A DNA stretch of 64,000 bases from CAWJFJ01 sp963800065 (GTDB taxonomy: Bacteria; Actinomycetota; Acidimicrobiia; Acidimicrobiales; UBA8190), in contig CAWCZO010000003.1 of assembly GCA_963800065.1 (NCBI GenBank), forward strand, positions 558,001 through 622,000, given 5' to 3'. Positions 16,125-27,072 of the stretch are shown here, piece after piece (positions within the stretch are counted from its first letter, which is position 1; the number at the start of each line of letters is the position of its first letter). The translations under genes were made by a program, and so were the position numbers. The notes under the pieces are model-generated. The model saw only the letters and a program-made list of their open reading frames with translations, had not been told where the DNA came from and did not search any database.

Positions 16125-16832
16125 ATGAGGGTGGAGATCTATTCCGACGTGGTGTGTCCATGGTGCGCGGTGGGGAAGAGGCGCTTCGAGAAGGCCCTGC
16201 GACGGTTCGAGCACGCCGACGAGGTCGACGTGGTGTGGCGAGCCTATGAGCTCGACCCGAACGCCCCCGCCCGACGTGAGGGCGACTACCTCGGTCGCCT
16301 GGCCGTCAAGTACGCCATGACCCGCCAACAGGCGGCGACAGTGACGGAACGACTGACGGCGACGGCGGCGGAGGAAGGACTCGACTTCCACTTCGAACGG
16401 GCCCGACCGGGCAACACGTTCGATGCCCACCGTCTGCTGCACCACGCCCGGGAGGCGGGCCCGGATCTCCAGGACGCTTTCCAGGAACGGCTCTTCGTGG
16501 CGTACTTCACCGAGGGCGCCGCCGTCGGTGAGCCCGAGACCCTGGTCCGCCTGGCCGCCGACGTCGGCCTCGATGCGCAGGCCTGCGCCGAGGTCCTGGC
16601 CGGCGACCGCTACGCCGACGCCGTCCGCGCCGACGAACGCCAGGCACTCGAGCTCGGCGTGACCGGAGTTCCCTACTTCGTCGTCGACGGCCGGTTCGCC
16701 ATACCCGGCGCCCAGGACCCCGACACCGTTCTCGGTGTCCTCCGACGGGCATGGACGAAGGCCCACCCCCTCGAGGTGGCGGTCACGCCGTCCGGCGGCA
16801 CCGTCTGTGAAGGTGACAGCTGCGCCGCGTGA
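16125..16832 (+). CDS. DsbA-family FrnE-like dithiol oxidoreductase/isomerase
   Basis: This is a 235-residue cytoplasmic thioredoxin-fold protein of the FrnE group. The active site CPWC sits at residues 12-15 (SDVVCPWCAVGKRRF), followed by the all-helical insertion and a cis-Pro loop (GVTGVPYFVVDGRF). The tail contains a second Cys pair region, CEGDSC, which is also seen in some FrnE proteins. There is no signal peptide. FrnE proteins act in thiol-disulfide exchange and stress tolerance, and some act in polyketide isomerisation. ATG 16125 was chosen over GTG 16101 because MRVEIYSD is the typical N-terminus. Confidence 0.85.
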   Translation: MRVEIYSDVVCPWCAVGKRRFEKALRRFEHADEVDVVWRAYELDPNAPARREGDYLGRLAVKYAMTRQQAATVTERLTATAAEEGLDFHFERARPGNTFDAHRLLHHAREAGPDLQDAFQERLFVAYFTEGAAVGEPETLVRLAADVGLDAQACAEVLAGDRYADAVRADERQALELGVTGVPYFVVDGRFAIPGAQDPDTVLGVLRRAWTKAHPLEVAVTPSGGTVCEGDSCAA

Positions 16833-16841
16833 CGGCTCCGG

Positions 16842-17141
16842 TCAGGCCCCTTCCGCCCGGGCGATGGCCTGGACCGAGAGCTCCTCGGTCCGGGCCACGC
16901 CGCACTGGGGGCAGACGGCCTCGGTGTGTCGCCACGATCGCAGCATCCGGGTGCCGGCACCGTTCAGGATCACCACGAAGGAGTCTGAGTTCGGATCCAT
17001 TTGCAGTTCGTGGTACGGACGCCACTGGGTCATGGCCATGAGGAGCTCGAGCCCGGGACCCTTGGGGACGCGACGGTAACGCCGACGCTCGGTGTCGAAG
17101 ACCCACCGGCTGTTGCACGAGTCGACGGTGAGGAAGGCCAT
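16842..17141 (-). CDS. small CxxC protein of unknown function
   Basis: I do not recognise this 99-residue protein. It has one CxxC (CPQCG) near the C-terminus and a Cys near the N-terminus (VDSCNSRW), so metal or disulfide binding is possible. The middle is mixed strand/helix with WVFDTERRRYRRVP and FVVILNGAGTRML. ATG 17141 was taken as the start because the frame upstream (to 17336) reads as low-complexity Arg/Pro sequence. It converges on the FrnE-like gene with nine bases between the stops. Confidence 0.55.
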   Translation of the reverse strand: MAFLTVDSCNSRWVFDTERRRYRRVPKGPGLELLMAMTQWRPYHELQMDPNSDSFVVILNGAGTRMLRSWRHTEAVCPQCGVARTEELSVQAIARAEGA

Positions 17142-17304
17142 CAGCCCGATCGTCGCCGACCCGGCTGTGAGAAGGCTCTCAGAATCCTTGCAGTTCGGTG
17201 ACGAAATCGGGCGGCGATCCACCCCCCCCGGGGAGGGGCGGGGCCGGCTCCGACGTGGTGGACAGGGCCCGGACCACCGCCGTCCGAGAGCGCTGATGGC
17301 ATCC

Positions 17305-17886
17305 TCACCTCCCCAAGGGCACGCGGTAGCGCACATCGGTCACCACGAATGCCCCCCAGTCATGGAGTTTGGTGGTGCCGTCGAAACGCCAGTGGTGGCG
17401 CTCGTAGAAGGTCCGGGCCCCGGCGTTGGTGCCGAGCACCCAGGCCGACGCCGAGCGGAACCCGGCACCGCTCAATTGGTCGAGGGCGGCGGCCAGGAGG
17501 GTCGACCCGCCGCCGCGCCGCCAGACGTCGGGATCGAGATAGAGGGTCCGGAGCTCGCCCACCGTGGTGGGATCGTCGTCGTCGTCCCGGGTGGGCCCGA
17601 GGCCGGCGAAGCCGGCCACGGGGGCCGAGTCGCCGGCCACGGCCGGGCCTGTCGGCCGGGGGTCACCCGTGTCGACCAGGACGAGCGTCCCCGTCGACGG
17701 CCACGCCGTGGAACGGAGCTCGGTCTCCCACTGCTCGAGACGTCGGTGCGGATCCAGGGCGTCGAGAAAGTCCTGGGGGAGAAGGCCACGGTAGGCGGCC
17801 TGCCACGAACGGACGTGCACGGTGGCGATGGCCAGCGCGTCGGCCGGTGTGGCGGGCCGGACCGTCAGGGGGCGGGTGTCGCGCAC
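17305..17886 (-). CDS. GNAT-family N-acetyltransferase
   Basis: This 193-residue protein opens with VRPATPADALAIATVHVRSWQAAYRG, which is typical of the subgroup containing phosphinothricin/RimI-like acetyltransferases. The acetyl-CoA loop is degenerate, RRGGGSTLL in place of R/QxxGxG/A, and the later NAGARTFYERHHWRFDG segment is the usual alpha4/beta7 signature. The substrate is unknown. It begins with GTG six bases after the stop of the large lipid-transferase gene and is probably on the same transcript. Confidence 0.85.
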   Translation of the reverse strand: MRDTRPLTVRPATPADALAIATVHVRSWQAAYRGLLPQDFLDALDPHRRLEQWETELRSTAWPSTGTLVLVDTGDPRPTGPAVAGDSAPVAGFAGLGPTRDDDDDPTTVGELRTLYLDPDVWRRGGGSTLLAAALDQLSGAGFRSASAWVLGTNAGARTFYERHHWRFDGTTKLHDWGAFVVTDVRYRVPLGR

Positions 17887-17892
17887 CTCCGC

Positions 17893-20800
17893 TCAGTGCC
17901 GGTCGGGTCCCACCGTCGATCCGATGACCGGTGGTTCCCCGGTTCCGGGCACGGCCGCCGGTTCGTGCCAGTCGTCGGGTCCGGGGAGCAGAGAGGCACC
18001 CGTCTCAGCCGGCCCGGCCCCGCCGTCGGCATCGCCCCCGGCGTGGGCGCGCCGATCGGAGGCGGCGATCATGCGGCCGATCACCGGCACTTCGGACAGC
18101 GACTCGGCGCGCAGGATGGCGAGCACGACGGGGACGAGGTGCTCAGCGGTGTCGTAGACCACGTAACGCGGCAGCCAGTCGGGCTCGTACTTGGCGTTGA
18201 ACTTCCAGAGGGTCTCGATCTGCAAGAAAGTCGACATCTTCTTGAGGGCCCACCGTTCCACCCTCTGGGTGACCCCGTCCCCCCGTTCTCCGTCGAGGAC
18301 CGAGCGCAGGGCGGCGAAGTTGAGGCTGAGACCTTGGTAGCCCAGCTGGCCGAGATGCTCGATGGTCGAGACGAGGGCGAAGTCGATGAGCCCGTTCGGA
18401 TGCTCGCCCCGGTCGCGGCGCATGAGGTCCAGAGAGAAGCCCCCGATCCCACGCGCCGGGACGAACTGGCACATGGCGGCGGGCTGCCCGTCGGGTCCGG
18501 TCACCACGCACAGGACGAGGCCCTCGTCGCGGGGATCGAAGATGCGCCCGAGGACCATGGAGAAACCCCGTTCGAATTCCCCCCGGCGGCCCTGCGACAT
18601 GAGCCCCGTCAGCCGTTCGGCGGTGACCCGGTCGAGGTGGGCGGGATCGTGGAAGGTGGCGGTGTAGCCGTACTTGGCGATCCGGTTGTAGGCCTGACGC
18701 AGACCCTTCATGTGGCCCCCGGCTAACGAGAACCGCTGGACGTCCACCACCGCTTCGTCACCGATGTAGATCTCGTGCATTCCCGTGGCCCGGTAGACGG
18801 GGAGCCACTCCTCGCCACCACCCATCACGGCCACCACCCACCCCCGGTTGTCGGCGAACCGCCGGAAGGCCCCCCACACCTGTTCGCGTTCGGCGTTCGG
18901 GCCGATGGGGTCGGGGGAGACGAGACAGACCCCGCCGTAGATGGCGTGGGCGACGAGGCTGTCCCGGTGGAAGAACCACTGTTTGTCACTGCGCAGGGCG
19001 AAGTAGTCGAGCGTCCCCTCGCCATGGCGTCGCACGATGTCCCGGGCCCGGGCCTGAGCGGCGCGACCCCCGGACCGCCGGCGGTCGACCACGGGCCGGG
19101 TGGCCAGCAGAACGGCCACCACCGACAGGGTGATCCCCACCGTCAGGAGGCTCGGGGCCAGAAAATCGTCCAACCGATCGGGCAGGGCGATGCTCGTGAT
19201 CCCGACCAGCCGCTCGATGACGGCCTCGCCGCACTGCCACAGGCTGAGTCGCGGGCGGTGGAGGTCGAAGCGCAACACCAGGTCCACCACCACGCTGGTG
19301 ATAACGGTGATGCCGACGACGCCCGCCGCCAGGGCGATGCCGGCCGACCGCAACGAGGGTCGGTCCGAGGCGGCCCGGAACTCGCTGCGGAAGACGAGGA
19401 GGAGCGACAGCACGGCGGCGGCCAGGAGTGATTCCCCGACGTCGCCGCCCCGCACCAGGTGGAGGACGAGGGTGAGGCCCAGGACGACCGAGGAGATGGC
19501 CCAGGCCTGGTGCTGCCCCCGGCGCACGCCGCGGGCCAGGGCCAGCAGGCCGATGCCGGCCAGGGTCACCAGGGCGCCGGCGGCCTGGGTGGCACCCAGC
19601 GGGAGTATCTGCAGGACCAGGTGGAGGCGGCTGCGCAGCGGCGGGGTCACCGCCGACAAGAGGTCGGCCACCCCGGCCACGGCGATGGCCCCCGAGGCCC
19701 AGCGCCGGACCCGGCGGGACCGCCGCCGCACGGCGTGGAGGTCGGGTCCCGGCGGCCACGACGCCCCACGCGGGTAGGCGGCCACCACGACCGGGTGATG
19801 GTCGTGGACGCGCCGGTCGCGTGCGGCCAGCCGCTCGAGCAGGGTGGTGGGGGAGACCTCCGAGCGCGCCAGCAGCAACCGGGCGTGGAGCTCGGCGCCC
19901 GTCTCGAGCTCCACCCACGACAGCTGGCGGCAGTGCAGGAAGACGGGCAACATCCCGAGGCGCCCGGCGCGTTCCTCTACCACCTCCCCGGCGGCCCCGG
20001 CACAGGCGAAGACGCCGGGCGTGAGATGGGTCAGCTCGGCCTGGAGGGTGGCGCCGGTGACGAGGGCGGCGTAGCCCTGCGCACCGAGGACGCGCCCGGC
20101 GTCGCGCCCGGCGTCGTTGGCGGTGGCACCGGCACCGGACCACGATTCCTCGAAGAGCCTGTCGAGCCGGCCTCCCCCCAGTGTCCGCCACGCCTGGCGT
20201 GCCACCCAGCCGAGTACCCCGGCCATCACGACGATCTCGACCACACAGACGACCGTGGCCACCAGCAGCCGCGTCCCCCAGGAGGCGTGGCGCGCCCGGC
20301 TGATGGCCCTGACCGTCCGGGGCTGGCTGACGAAGAGGTGGGTGAGTCCCTCGGCCACGAAGGGGAGGCTGAGGACGAGGGCCACGACGAAGGGGACGAG
20401 CAGCCACCAGCCGAAGCGAGCGAACCGGCGGTAGAGAAGGCGAGAGGTGAGGAAGCGATGGACGCTGGCGGGGTCGGCCAGCCGGTCGATCCCCTCCTGC
20501 CACGACGTCGTCGAGTTCTCGGTCGCCGCCAGGACGCCGGCGACGTCGGGCGCCGGCCTCGGCGTCCCGCCCACCGTGGGCACGCCGGCGTCGATCCTGA
20601 CGAGCCGGGATCCTGCCGCCGTCGCCATGTCGAGGTCCACGGCCGACGCCATCTCGGCACCCAGGGCGGCGAGCGGCGCCCTGACGGCGTCATCGGTGCC
20701 CAGGGCGGCGTCGTCGGCCCCGGGGAGACAGACCACGCGCCGCTCGGGTCCGCCGGCGAACCGTTTCAGCGCTTCGGTCAGACGGGGATGGGCGCCCAGG

Positions 20801-21075
20801 GCGCCCCTCACCCGCGCCGGCGCGTCGTCTTGTGTCCCCAGGTCGAAGAGGTTGCCCGCCACCACCACCAACCCGGGCCCCTCCCAGGTGTCGAGGGCCC
20901 GGGCGAATCCCGTGGCGGCCCAGGTGGTGGCCGGCGTGGCCACCGGACCGAGGGCGAAGTTGGCCACCACGACGACCCGCCGTCCGACGCCGACGGGGAT
21001 GGAGAGGATGTCGTCGGGAACCGAGGGACGAGGGCCGGGGAGGGGGGAGAGTGCCGCGGGGGCGCCTTCGGGCAT
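17893..21075 (-). CDS. fusion of a degenerate metallophosphoesterase domain, membrane region and MprF-type (DUF2156) transferase domain
   Basis: A 1060-residue membrane protein. Residues about 33-200 follow the LpxH-like metallophosphoesterase pattern, but every metal-ligand motif is altered: VVVANFALG where D-x-H is expected, VVAGNLFDL for GD-LFD, and LPGADDA for GNHD. Two hydrophobic helices follow (near 215-240 and 270-300), then a soluble stretch. A cluster of about six transmembrane helices spans about 470-670. Residues about 685-990 are a DUF2156/phosphatidylglycerol-lysyltransferase-like double-GNAT domain (TLDYFALRSDKQWFF, SPDPIGP, GGFSLDLMRRD, GLSLNFAALRS). MprF/LysX-type proteins move an amino acid from tRNA to lipid and alter surface charge. 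The tail is disordered. The start is the ATG at 21075, preceded by GGGGGGACG. Confidence 0.8.
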   Translation of the reverse strand: MPEGAPAALSPLPGPRPSVPDDILSIPVGVGRRVVVVANFALGPVATPATTWAATGFARALDTWEGPGLVVVAGNLFDLGTQDDAPARVRGALGAHPRLTEALKRFAGGPERRVVCLPGADDAALGTDDAVRAPLAALGAEMASAVDLDMATAAGSRLVRIDAGVPTVGGTPRPAPDVAGVLAATENSTTSWQEGIDRLADPASVHRFLTSRLLYRRFARFGWWLLVPFVVALVLSLPFVAEGLTHLFVSQPRTVRAISRARHASWGTRLLVATVVCVVEIVVMAGVLGWVARQAWRTLGGGRLDRLFEESWSGAGATANDAGRDAGRVLGAQGYAALVTGATLQAELTHLTPGVFACAGAAGEVVEERAGRLGMLPVFLHCRQLSWVELETGAELHARLLLARSEVSPTTLLERLAARDRRVHDHHPVVVAAYPRGASWPPGPDLHAVRRRSRRVRRWASGAIAVAGVADLLSAVTPPLRSRLHLVLQILPLGATQAAGALVTLAGIGLLALARGVRRGQHQAWAISSVVLGLTLVLHLVRGGDVGESLLAAAVLSLLLVFRSEFRAASDRPSLRSAGIALAAGVVGITVITSVVVDLVLRFDLHRPRLSLWQCGEAVIERLVGITSIALPDRLDDFLAPSLLTVGITLSVVAVLLATRPVVDRRRSGGRAAQARARDIVRRHGEGTLDYFALRSDKQWFFHRDSLVAHAIYGGVCLVSPDPIGPNAEREQVWGAFRRFADNRGWVVAVMGGGEEWLPVYRATGMHEIYIGDEAVVDVQRFSLAGGHMKGLRQAYNRIAKYGYTATFHDPAHLDRVTAERLTGLMSQGRRGEFERGFSMVLGRIFDPRDEGLVLCVVTGPDGQPAAMCQFVPARGIGGFSLDLMRRDRGEHPNGLIDFALVSTIEHLGQLGYQGLSLNFAALRSVLDGERGDGVTQRVERWALKKMSTFLQIETLWKFNAKYEPDWLPRYVVYDTAEHLVPVVLAILRAESLSEVPVIGRMIAASDRRAHAGGDADGGAGPAETGASLLPGPDDWHEPAAVPGTGEPPVIGSTVGPDRH

Positions 21076-21216
21076 CGTCCCCCCATCTTGCCAGTCCCCG
21101 GCCCCCGAACCGCCCTTGGGGTCCCGGATTCCCTCGGCAGAGGCCCCCGGGAGCGCCCCGCGCCCTCACCGATCCGGGGGTCCGTGCCCGGCGCTGTCGG
21201 TGGCGGGTCGAATCGC

Positions 21217-21222
21217 TACCAT
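21217..21222 (+). promoter_or_regulatory. possible -10 of the acetyl-CoA synthetase gene
   Basis: TACCAT fits TAnnnT and would give a leader of about 55 bases before ATG 21286. The rest of this 210-base divergent region is GC-rich and shows no other clear signal. Evidence is weak. Confidence 0.3.
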
Positions 21223-21285
21223 CGGCCGGCGGGGGGCGGCCACGGACGCCACCCGGAGCGTCACAGCGAAAGGGACGGCCCACCC

Positions 21286-23249
<1,964 letters not shown>

Positions 23250-23253
<4 letters not shown>

Positions 23254-23759
23254 ACGCCCCCACCCCGTCGCACCAACCGACACCACCCAACTGGCGATGG
23301 CGGACCGGAGTCGTCTCCCCGGGCCCGACGGTCGTCTTCGACATCGACGGCGTCCTCTCTGACGCTGCCGGCCGCCAGCACTTCCTCGAATGGGGCCGGC
23401 GCGATTGGAACGCCTTCTTCGACGCCTGCGCCGACGACCCCGTCATCGACGAGGTGGCCCGCCTGCTCGAGCTGCTCGATCCCGGGCTGCGCATCGTTCT
23501 GCTCACCGGTCGCCCTCTGCGAGTCCAGCCCCAGACGCTGGCGTGGCTGGCCCGTTACCGGCTGCGCTGGGACCTCCTCGTGATGCGCAGCCGCGGCGAC
23601 GGTGCCCCCGTGGCCCACTACAAACGCTCGGTGGTGGCAGGCCTGCGCGGACACGGCCTCGATCTCAGGCTGGCCTTCGAGGACGACCCCCGCAACCGCG
23701 ACATGTTCCATTCCGAGGGGATTCCCTGTATCTACATCCACTCGGGCTACTACGAGTGA
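23250..23759 (+). CDS. HAD-superfamily phosphatase-like protein
   Basis: This 169-residue HAD-fold protein has no cap insertion. Motif I is VVFDIDGVLSD (nucleophile Asp near residue 28), motif II is VLLTGR, a lysine near HYKRSVV fits motif III, and the acidic motif IV is AFEDDPRN. Short HAD proteins of this kind include polynucleotide/nucleotide phosphatases; the substrate is unknown. Its ATG overlaps the acs stop, so it is translationally coupled to acs. The C-terminus (IYIHSGYYE) is compact and complete. Confidence 0.8.
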
Positions 23760-23796
23760 CCGCTGGGCCCAGGCCGGGAGGATCCGGCGAGGGCGC

Positions 23797-25611
23797 CTAC
23801 CGGATCCTGATCCGGGTCAGCGGACCCCGGGCGCCCGGACGCCGGTTCCGGCGTTCGCGCCGGGCCGTCTCGGAGGACCCGGTCGCGCTGATCGCCGCCG
23901 ACCACCCGCCGATCAGCAGACCGCCGGCCCCGATGAGAACCGGGAGATCGCCGAAGCGTTCGTAGATCGTCCGGCCCGTCCGGAGCCCCACGTCGCCCAC
24001 CAGAACCTGGCGTGTCCCGAGGACCGTGCGCGCCAGGACGCGCCCGCGATGGTCGATGATGGCGCTGAACCCGGTGGGCGAGGCCTGCACGAGGTCGCGA
24101 CCCTCGGCGATGGCCTGCAGGCGCGCGGCGGCGATCTCCTGAGTGGGGACCTGACTGGTCGAGTATGACGCCGTGTTGGTGGGGACGATCAGGAGCGTGG
24201 CCCCGGCGCGGGTGGCGATCCGCCCGCGGGCGGCGAAGAACACCTCGTAGGAGACCATCGTCCCGAGGGGGGCGGCCGGGGTGTGCAGAACCCCGTTCCC
24301 GTGACCGGGAATGGCGTCGAGAGGAACGGCCGAGAGATTGGCCAGGTGGGCGAAGAAGGAGCGGTAGGGGATGTACTCGCCGAACGGGACCCGGTGGACC
24401 TTCTCGAAACGGGCCACCACGGCGCCGTCGGGGGCGAAGGCCACGATCTCGTTGCGGAAGCTGGTGGTCGACACCGTCTCGGTCACCCCGACGGTGAGGG
24501 TGGCATGCAGTCTCCTGGCCGTCTGGGCCAGGGTCGCCTGGGACGACGACTGACCGAGCGGGACGCCGAGGGAGACGACGTCCTCGGGCCAGACGACGAG
24601 CGTGGGTGGGTCCCCCCGGTCGAGCGTCGGGATCTCGCCGGTGGCCGCCAGCTGCGCCCGGAACACCGAGGCCGGGTCCACCTGGGACTTGCGCAGCCCC
24701 CGGATGCCGCCCCCCTGGACGGCCGCCACGCGCAGCGTCGCCACGGCGCCTCCGCCGTCGGGCGCCAGCGCGCCCCACAGGGCCACCGCAGCCACCACCA
24801 CCAGCGCCGTGACGGAGGCGGCCACGGCGCCCGTCACCTGCGGCCGCGGCGAGGTGGGCGCCGCCGCGCCGGGGCCCACCGGGGAGCCGGCCGGGTTGTC
24901 GCCGTCGACGGCGGCCGCATGGCGGGCCAGTTCCTCCCAGCCCCTCGGACCGTGGGCGACACGACGCCGATGGAGAACGAGGCGCCCGATGGCGATCGCC
25001 AGCCCTCCGAGGCCGGCTCCCCCCAGCCACACCAGTCCAACGAGGATCAGCGGACCCCCGAGCCGGGCCGCGCCGGCCAGGGGCCCGCCGGCCTGGCCGA
25101 GGGCGATCCCGCCCAGGGGGAGGCCGCCGAAGGGCCAGCTCGACCGCAGGGCCTCCACCAGCACCATGGCGCCGGCGAGGGCCGGGAGGCGACCCCGGCC
25201 GGTGGGGCACACGGCGCAGGCCAGGGCCAGGGACAGTGCCTCGACCACCATGAGGACCACCCCGCCGTAGACGTTGAAGGAGATCGCCCACCACAGGCCG
25301 GTCACGAACAGGCCCAGGCCGGCCACCCAGCCGGCCAGGAGTCGTTGGCGCCAGCGCAGACCGCCGAGTCTCCACCACAACAGCCCCGCGGCCGGTCCGG
25401 CCAGGAGCCAGGCGCCCCACGGAGGCAGCGACAGGGCCAGGCCCACGCCGGCCACGAGGGCGGGCACCGCCACCCGGCCCCGCCGCCGGGGACGGCCCGT
25501 CCGGGGGCCCCGCCCACCCTTCCCGCGCCGCCATCTCGGCGTCCCCGACGCTCGCGACGTTCGATGGACGACGGCGTCGGACGCCTCTGTCGTCCCGGCG
25601 CCGACCGTCAC
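23797..25611 (-). CDS. lnt: apolipoprotein N-acyltransferase with Ser in place of the catalytic Cys
   Basis: Lnt adds the third acyl chain to lipoproteins at the membrane. The 604-residue protein has a basic/low-complexity N-terminus, six or more transmembrane helices with the LPPWG motif, and a C-terminal nitrilase domain. The triad Glu (WPED, about residue 344) and Lys (FEKVHRVPFGEY, about 403) are present, as are the loop Glu (FGEY) and the Tyr-Glu pair. The third triad residue, normally Cys in ICYE, is Ser454 here (VSYE, codon TCC at 24252-24250). No other Cys lies nearby. The GTG start overlaps the hemY stop, and the gene is last in the hem run. It may be inactive or use Ser chemistry. 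Confidence 0.85.
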   Translation of the reverse strand: MTVGAGTTEASDAVVHRTSRASGTPRWRRGKGGRGPRTGRPRRRGRVAVPALVAGVGLALSLPPWGAWLLAGPAAGLLWWRLGGLRWRQRLLAGWVAGLGLFVTGLWWAISFNVYGGVVLMVVEALSLALACAVCPTGRGRLPALAGAMVLVEALRSSWPFGGLPLGGIALGQAGGPLAGAARLGGPLILVGLVWLGGAGLGGLAIAIGRLVLHRRRVAHGPRGWEELARHAAAVDGDNPAGSPVGPGAAAPTSPRPQVTGAVAASVTALVVVAAVALWGALAPDGGGAVATLRVAAVQGGGIRGLRKSQVDPASVFRAQLAATGEIPTLDRGDPPTLVVWPEDVVSLGVPLGQSSSQATLAQTARRLHATLTVGVTETVSTTSFRNEIVAFAPDGAVVARFEKVHRVPFGEYIPYRSFFAHLANLSAVPLDAIPGHGNGVLHTPAAPLGTMVSYEVFFAARGRIATRAGATLLIVPTNTASYSTSQVPTQEIAAARLQAIAEGRDLVQASPTGFSAIIDHRGRVLARTVLGTRQVLVGDVGLRTGRTIYERFGDLPVLIGAGGLLIGGWSAAISATGSSETARRERRNRRPGARGPLTRIRIR

Positions 25612-27068
25612 CGGTCCCTCACGGCGTTCATGGCCGCCAGCACGGTCCGGGCCGCCCGTCGTCCGCTGCCGATACAGGCCGGGATGCCCACGCCGTGGAG
25701 TCCGGCCCCGGCCAGGGCGATGGCCGGGAGACGGCCGGCGGCGTCTTCGACGGCCGCCACCCGCGAGAGGTGTCCCACCCTGTACTGGGGAAAGGCCTGC
25801 GGCCACCGGGTCACGACGGCGTCGAGGGGGGAGCCGCCCACACCCATCATCACCTTGAGTTCGTCCACCGATCGCCTGACCAGCTCGTCGTCGTCCAGTG
25901 ACTCGAAACGGTCGTCTCCGTCCCGTCCCACCGACGCCCGCAGGAGGACGTCCCCGCGGCGACGCAGCTCGGGCCACTTGGACGTGAGCCACGTGCACGC
26001 CGTGATGAGATGGTCGGGGTCGTTCCGCTCGCCACGGGGGACGAGGAATCCGCTCCCGTCGAGCGGGCGCCCGACGGCGTCGTCAGCCAATCGCAGGGTG
26101 ACGAGGGCCACGGAGGCGTAGGTCACCTCGTCGAGGGCATCGGCCAGCGCCCCGTCGTGCGGGCGGAGCAGGACGGCGGCGGCGGGTGCCGGGAGGGCGA
26201 CGACGACGCCGTCGACGTCCACCTCGTCTCCGGCGGTCCGGATGGTCCACTTGGAACCGTCGGACCCCGCCACCCGCCCGAGCCCGCGCACGCAGGAACA
26301 GCGCCGGAGCTCGGTCCCGCGCCGCTCGAGACCGTGGGCCAGCTCGTCGGCCAGCCGACCCATCCCCCCCCGCAACGACCGGAAGACGGGAGCCTCCCCC
26401 TCGACCGGCGCCACCTCGGGGGGCGGGGGTATCGAGGCCCGCAGGGCCCGCATCAGGCTCCCCGGGCGCCGGTCGGCGTCGAGCAGCGCCGGGAAGACGG
26501 CGGCGGCGCTGGTGGCCTCGACGGTGCCGGCGTGGATCCCGCCGATCAGCGGTCCGGCCAGGCGGGTGGCGACCTCCCGGCCCAACCGCCGCCGCACGAC
26601 GTCGCCCACGGCCCGGTCGGCCGCCGACCCCGGTCCCGATCCGAGGGCCGGGCGCAGGAGGTCGAGGGCGGGACGGACCAGCCCGGCGGGGGAGCAGATG
26701 CCCGACCGGGCCAGGGGACCGAGGCGCGTGGGCACCCCCAGGGCCAGGCCGGCGGGGAGCGGCCGCAGGCGTCCGCGGGCCCACACGTAGGCCCGGCGCA
26801 CGCCGGGCGTCACCAGCTCGGCGGTGAGGCCGAGCTCGGAACACAGGGTCACGGCCTCGGGACGACGGGCCACGAAGGCGTCGGGCCCCAGATCGACGTC
26901 GTGGCGTCCGCCGAACGCCTCCGTCCGGAGCTTCCCTCCGAGGCGGGCGTCGCCCTCGAACACGATCACCTGCGTCGGCGGCTCGGCGGTGGACAGTTCC
27001 CACGCCGCCGCCAGTCCGGCGATACCTCCGCCGAGCACGGCCACCGTCCGTTGCGTGGGCGGGGCCAT
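25608..27068 (-). CDS. hemY: protoporphyrinogen/coproporphyrinogen oxidase (HemY/CgoX type)
   Basis: This FAD-dependent enzyme oxidises a porphyrinogen to the porphyrin before iron insertion. The 486-residue protein opens with the Rossmann motif VLGGGIAGLAAAWEL and closes with the FAD-contact segment LAGAGLHGVGIPACIGSGRRAA. The middle HemY-type substrate region (GGIHAGTVEATSAAAVFP, FRSLRGGMGRLAD) is intact. In actinobacteria this family usually works on coproporphyrinogen III in the coproporphyrin-dependent route; the sequence alone does not settle that. ATG 27068 lies four bases after hemH. The stop overlaps the lnt start. Confidence 0.9.
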   Translation of the reverse strand: MAPPTQRTVAVLGGGIAGLAAAWELSTAEPPTQVIVFEGDARLGGKLRTEAFGGRHDVDLGPDAFVARRPEAVTLCSELGLTAELVTPGVRRAYVWARGRLRPLPAGLALGVPTRLGPLARSGICSPAGLVRPALDLLRPALGSGPGSAADRAVGDVVRRRLGREVATRLAGPLIGGIHAGTVEATSAAAVFPALLDADRRPGSLMRALRASIPPPPEVAPVEGEAPVFRSLRGGMGRLADELAHGLERRGTELRRCSCVRGLGRVAGSDGSKWTIRTAGDEVDVDGVVVALPAPAAAVLLRPHDGALADALDEVTYASVALVTLRLADDAVGRPLDGSGFLVPRGERNDPDHLITACTWLTSKWPELRRRGDVLLRASVGRDGDDRFESLDDDELVRRSVDELKVMMGVGGSPLDAVVTRWPQAFPQYRVGHLSRVAAVEDAAGRLPAIALAGAGLHGVGIPACIGSGRRAARTVLAAMNAVRDR

Positions 27069-27072
27069 CCGA

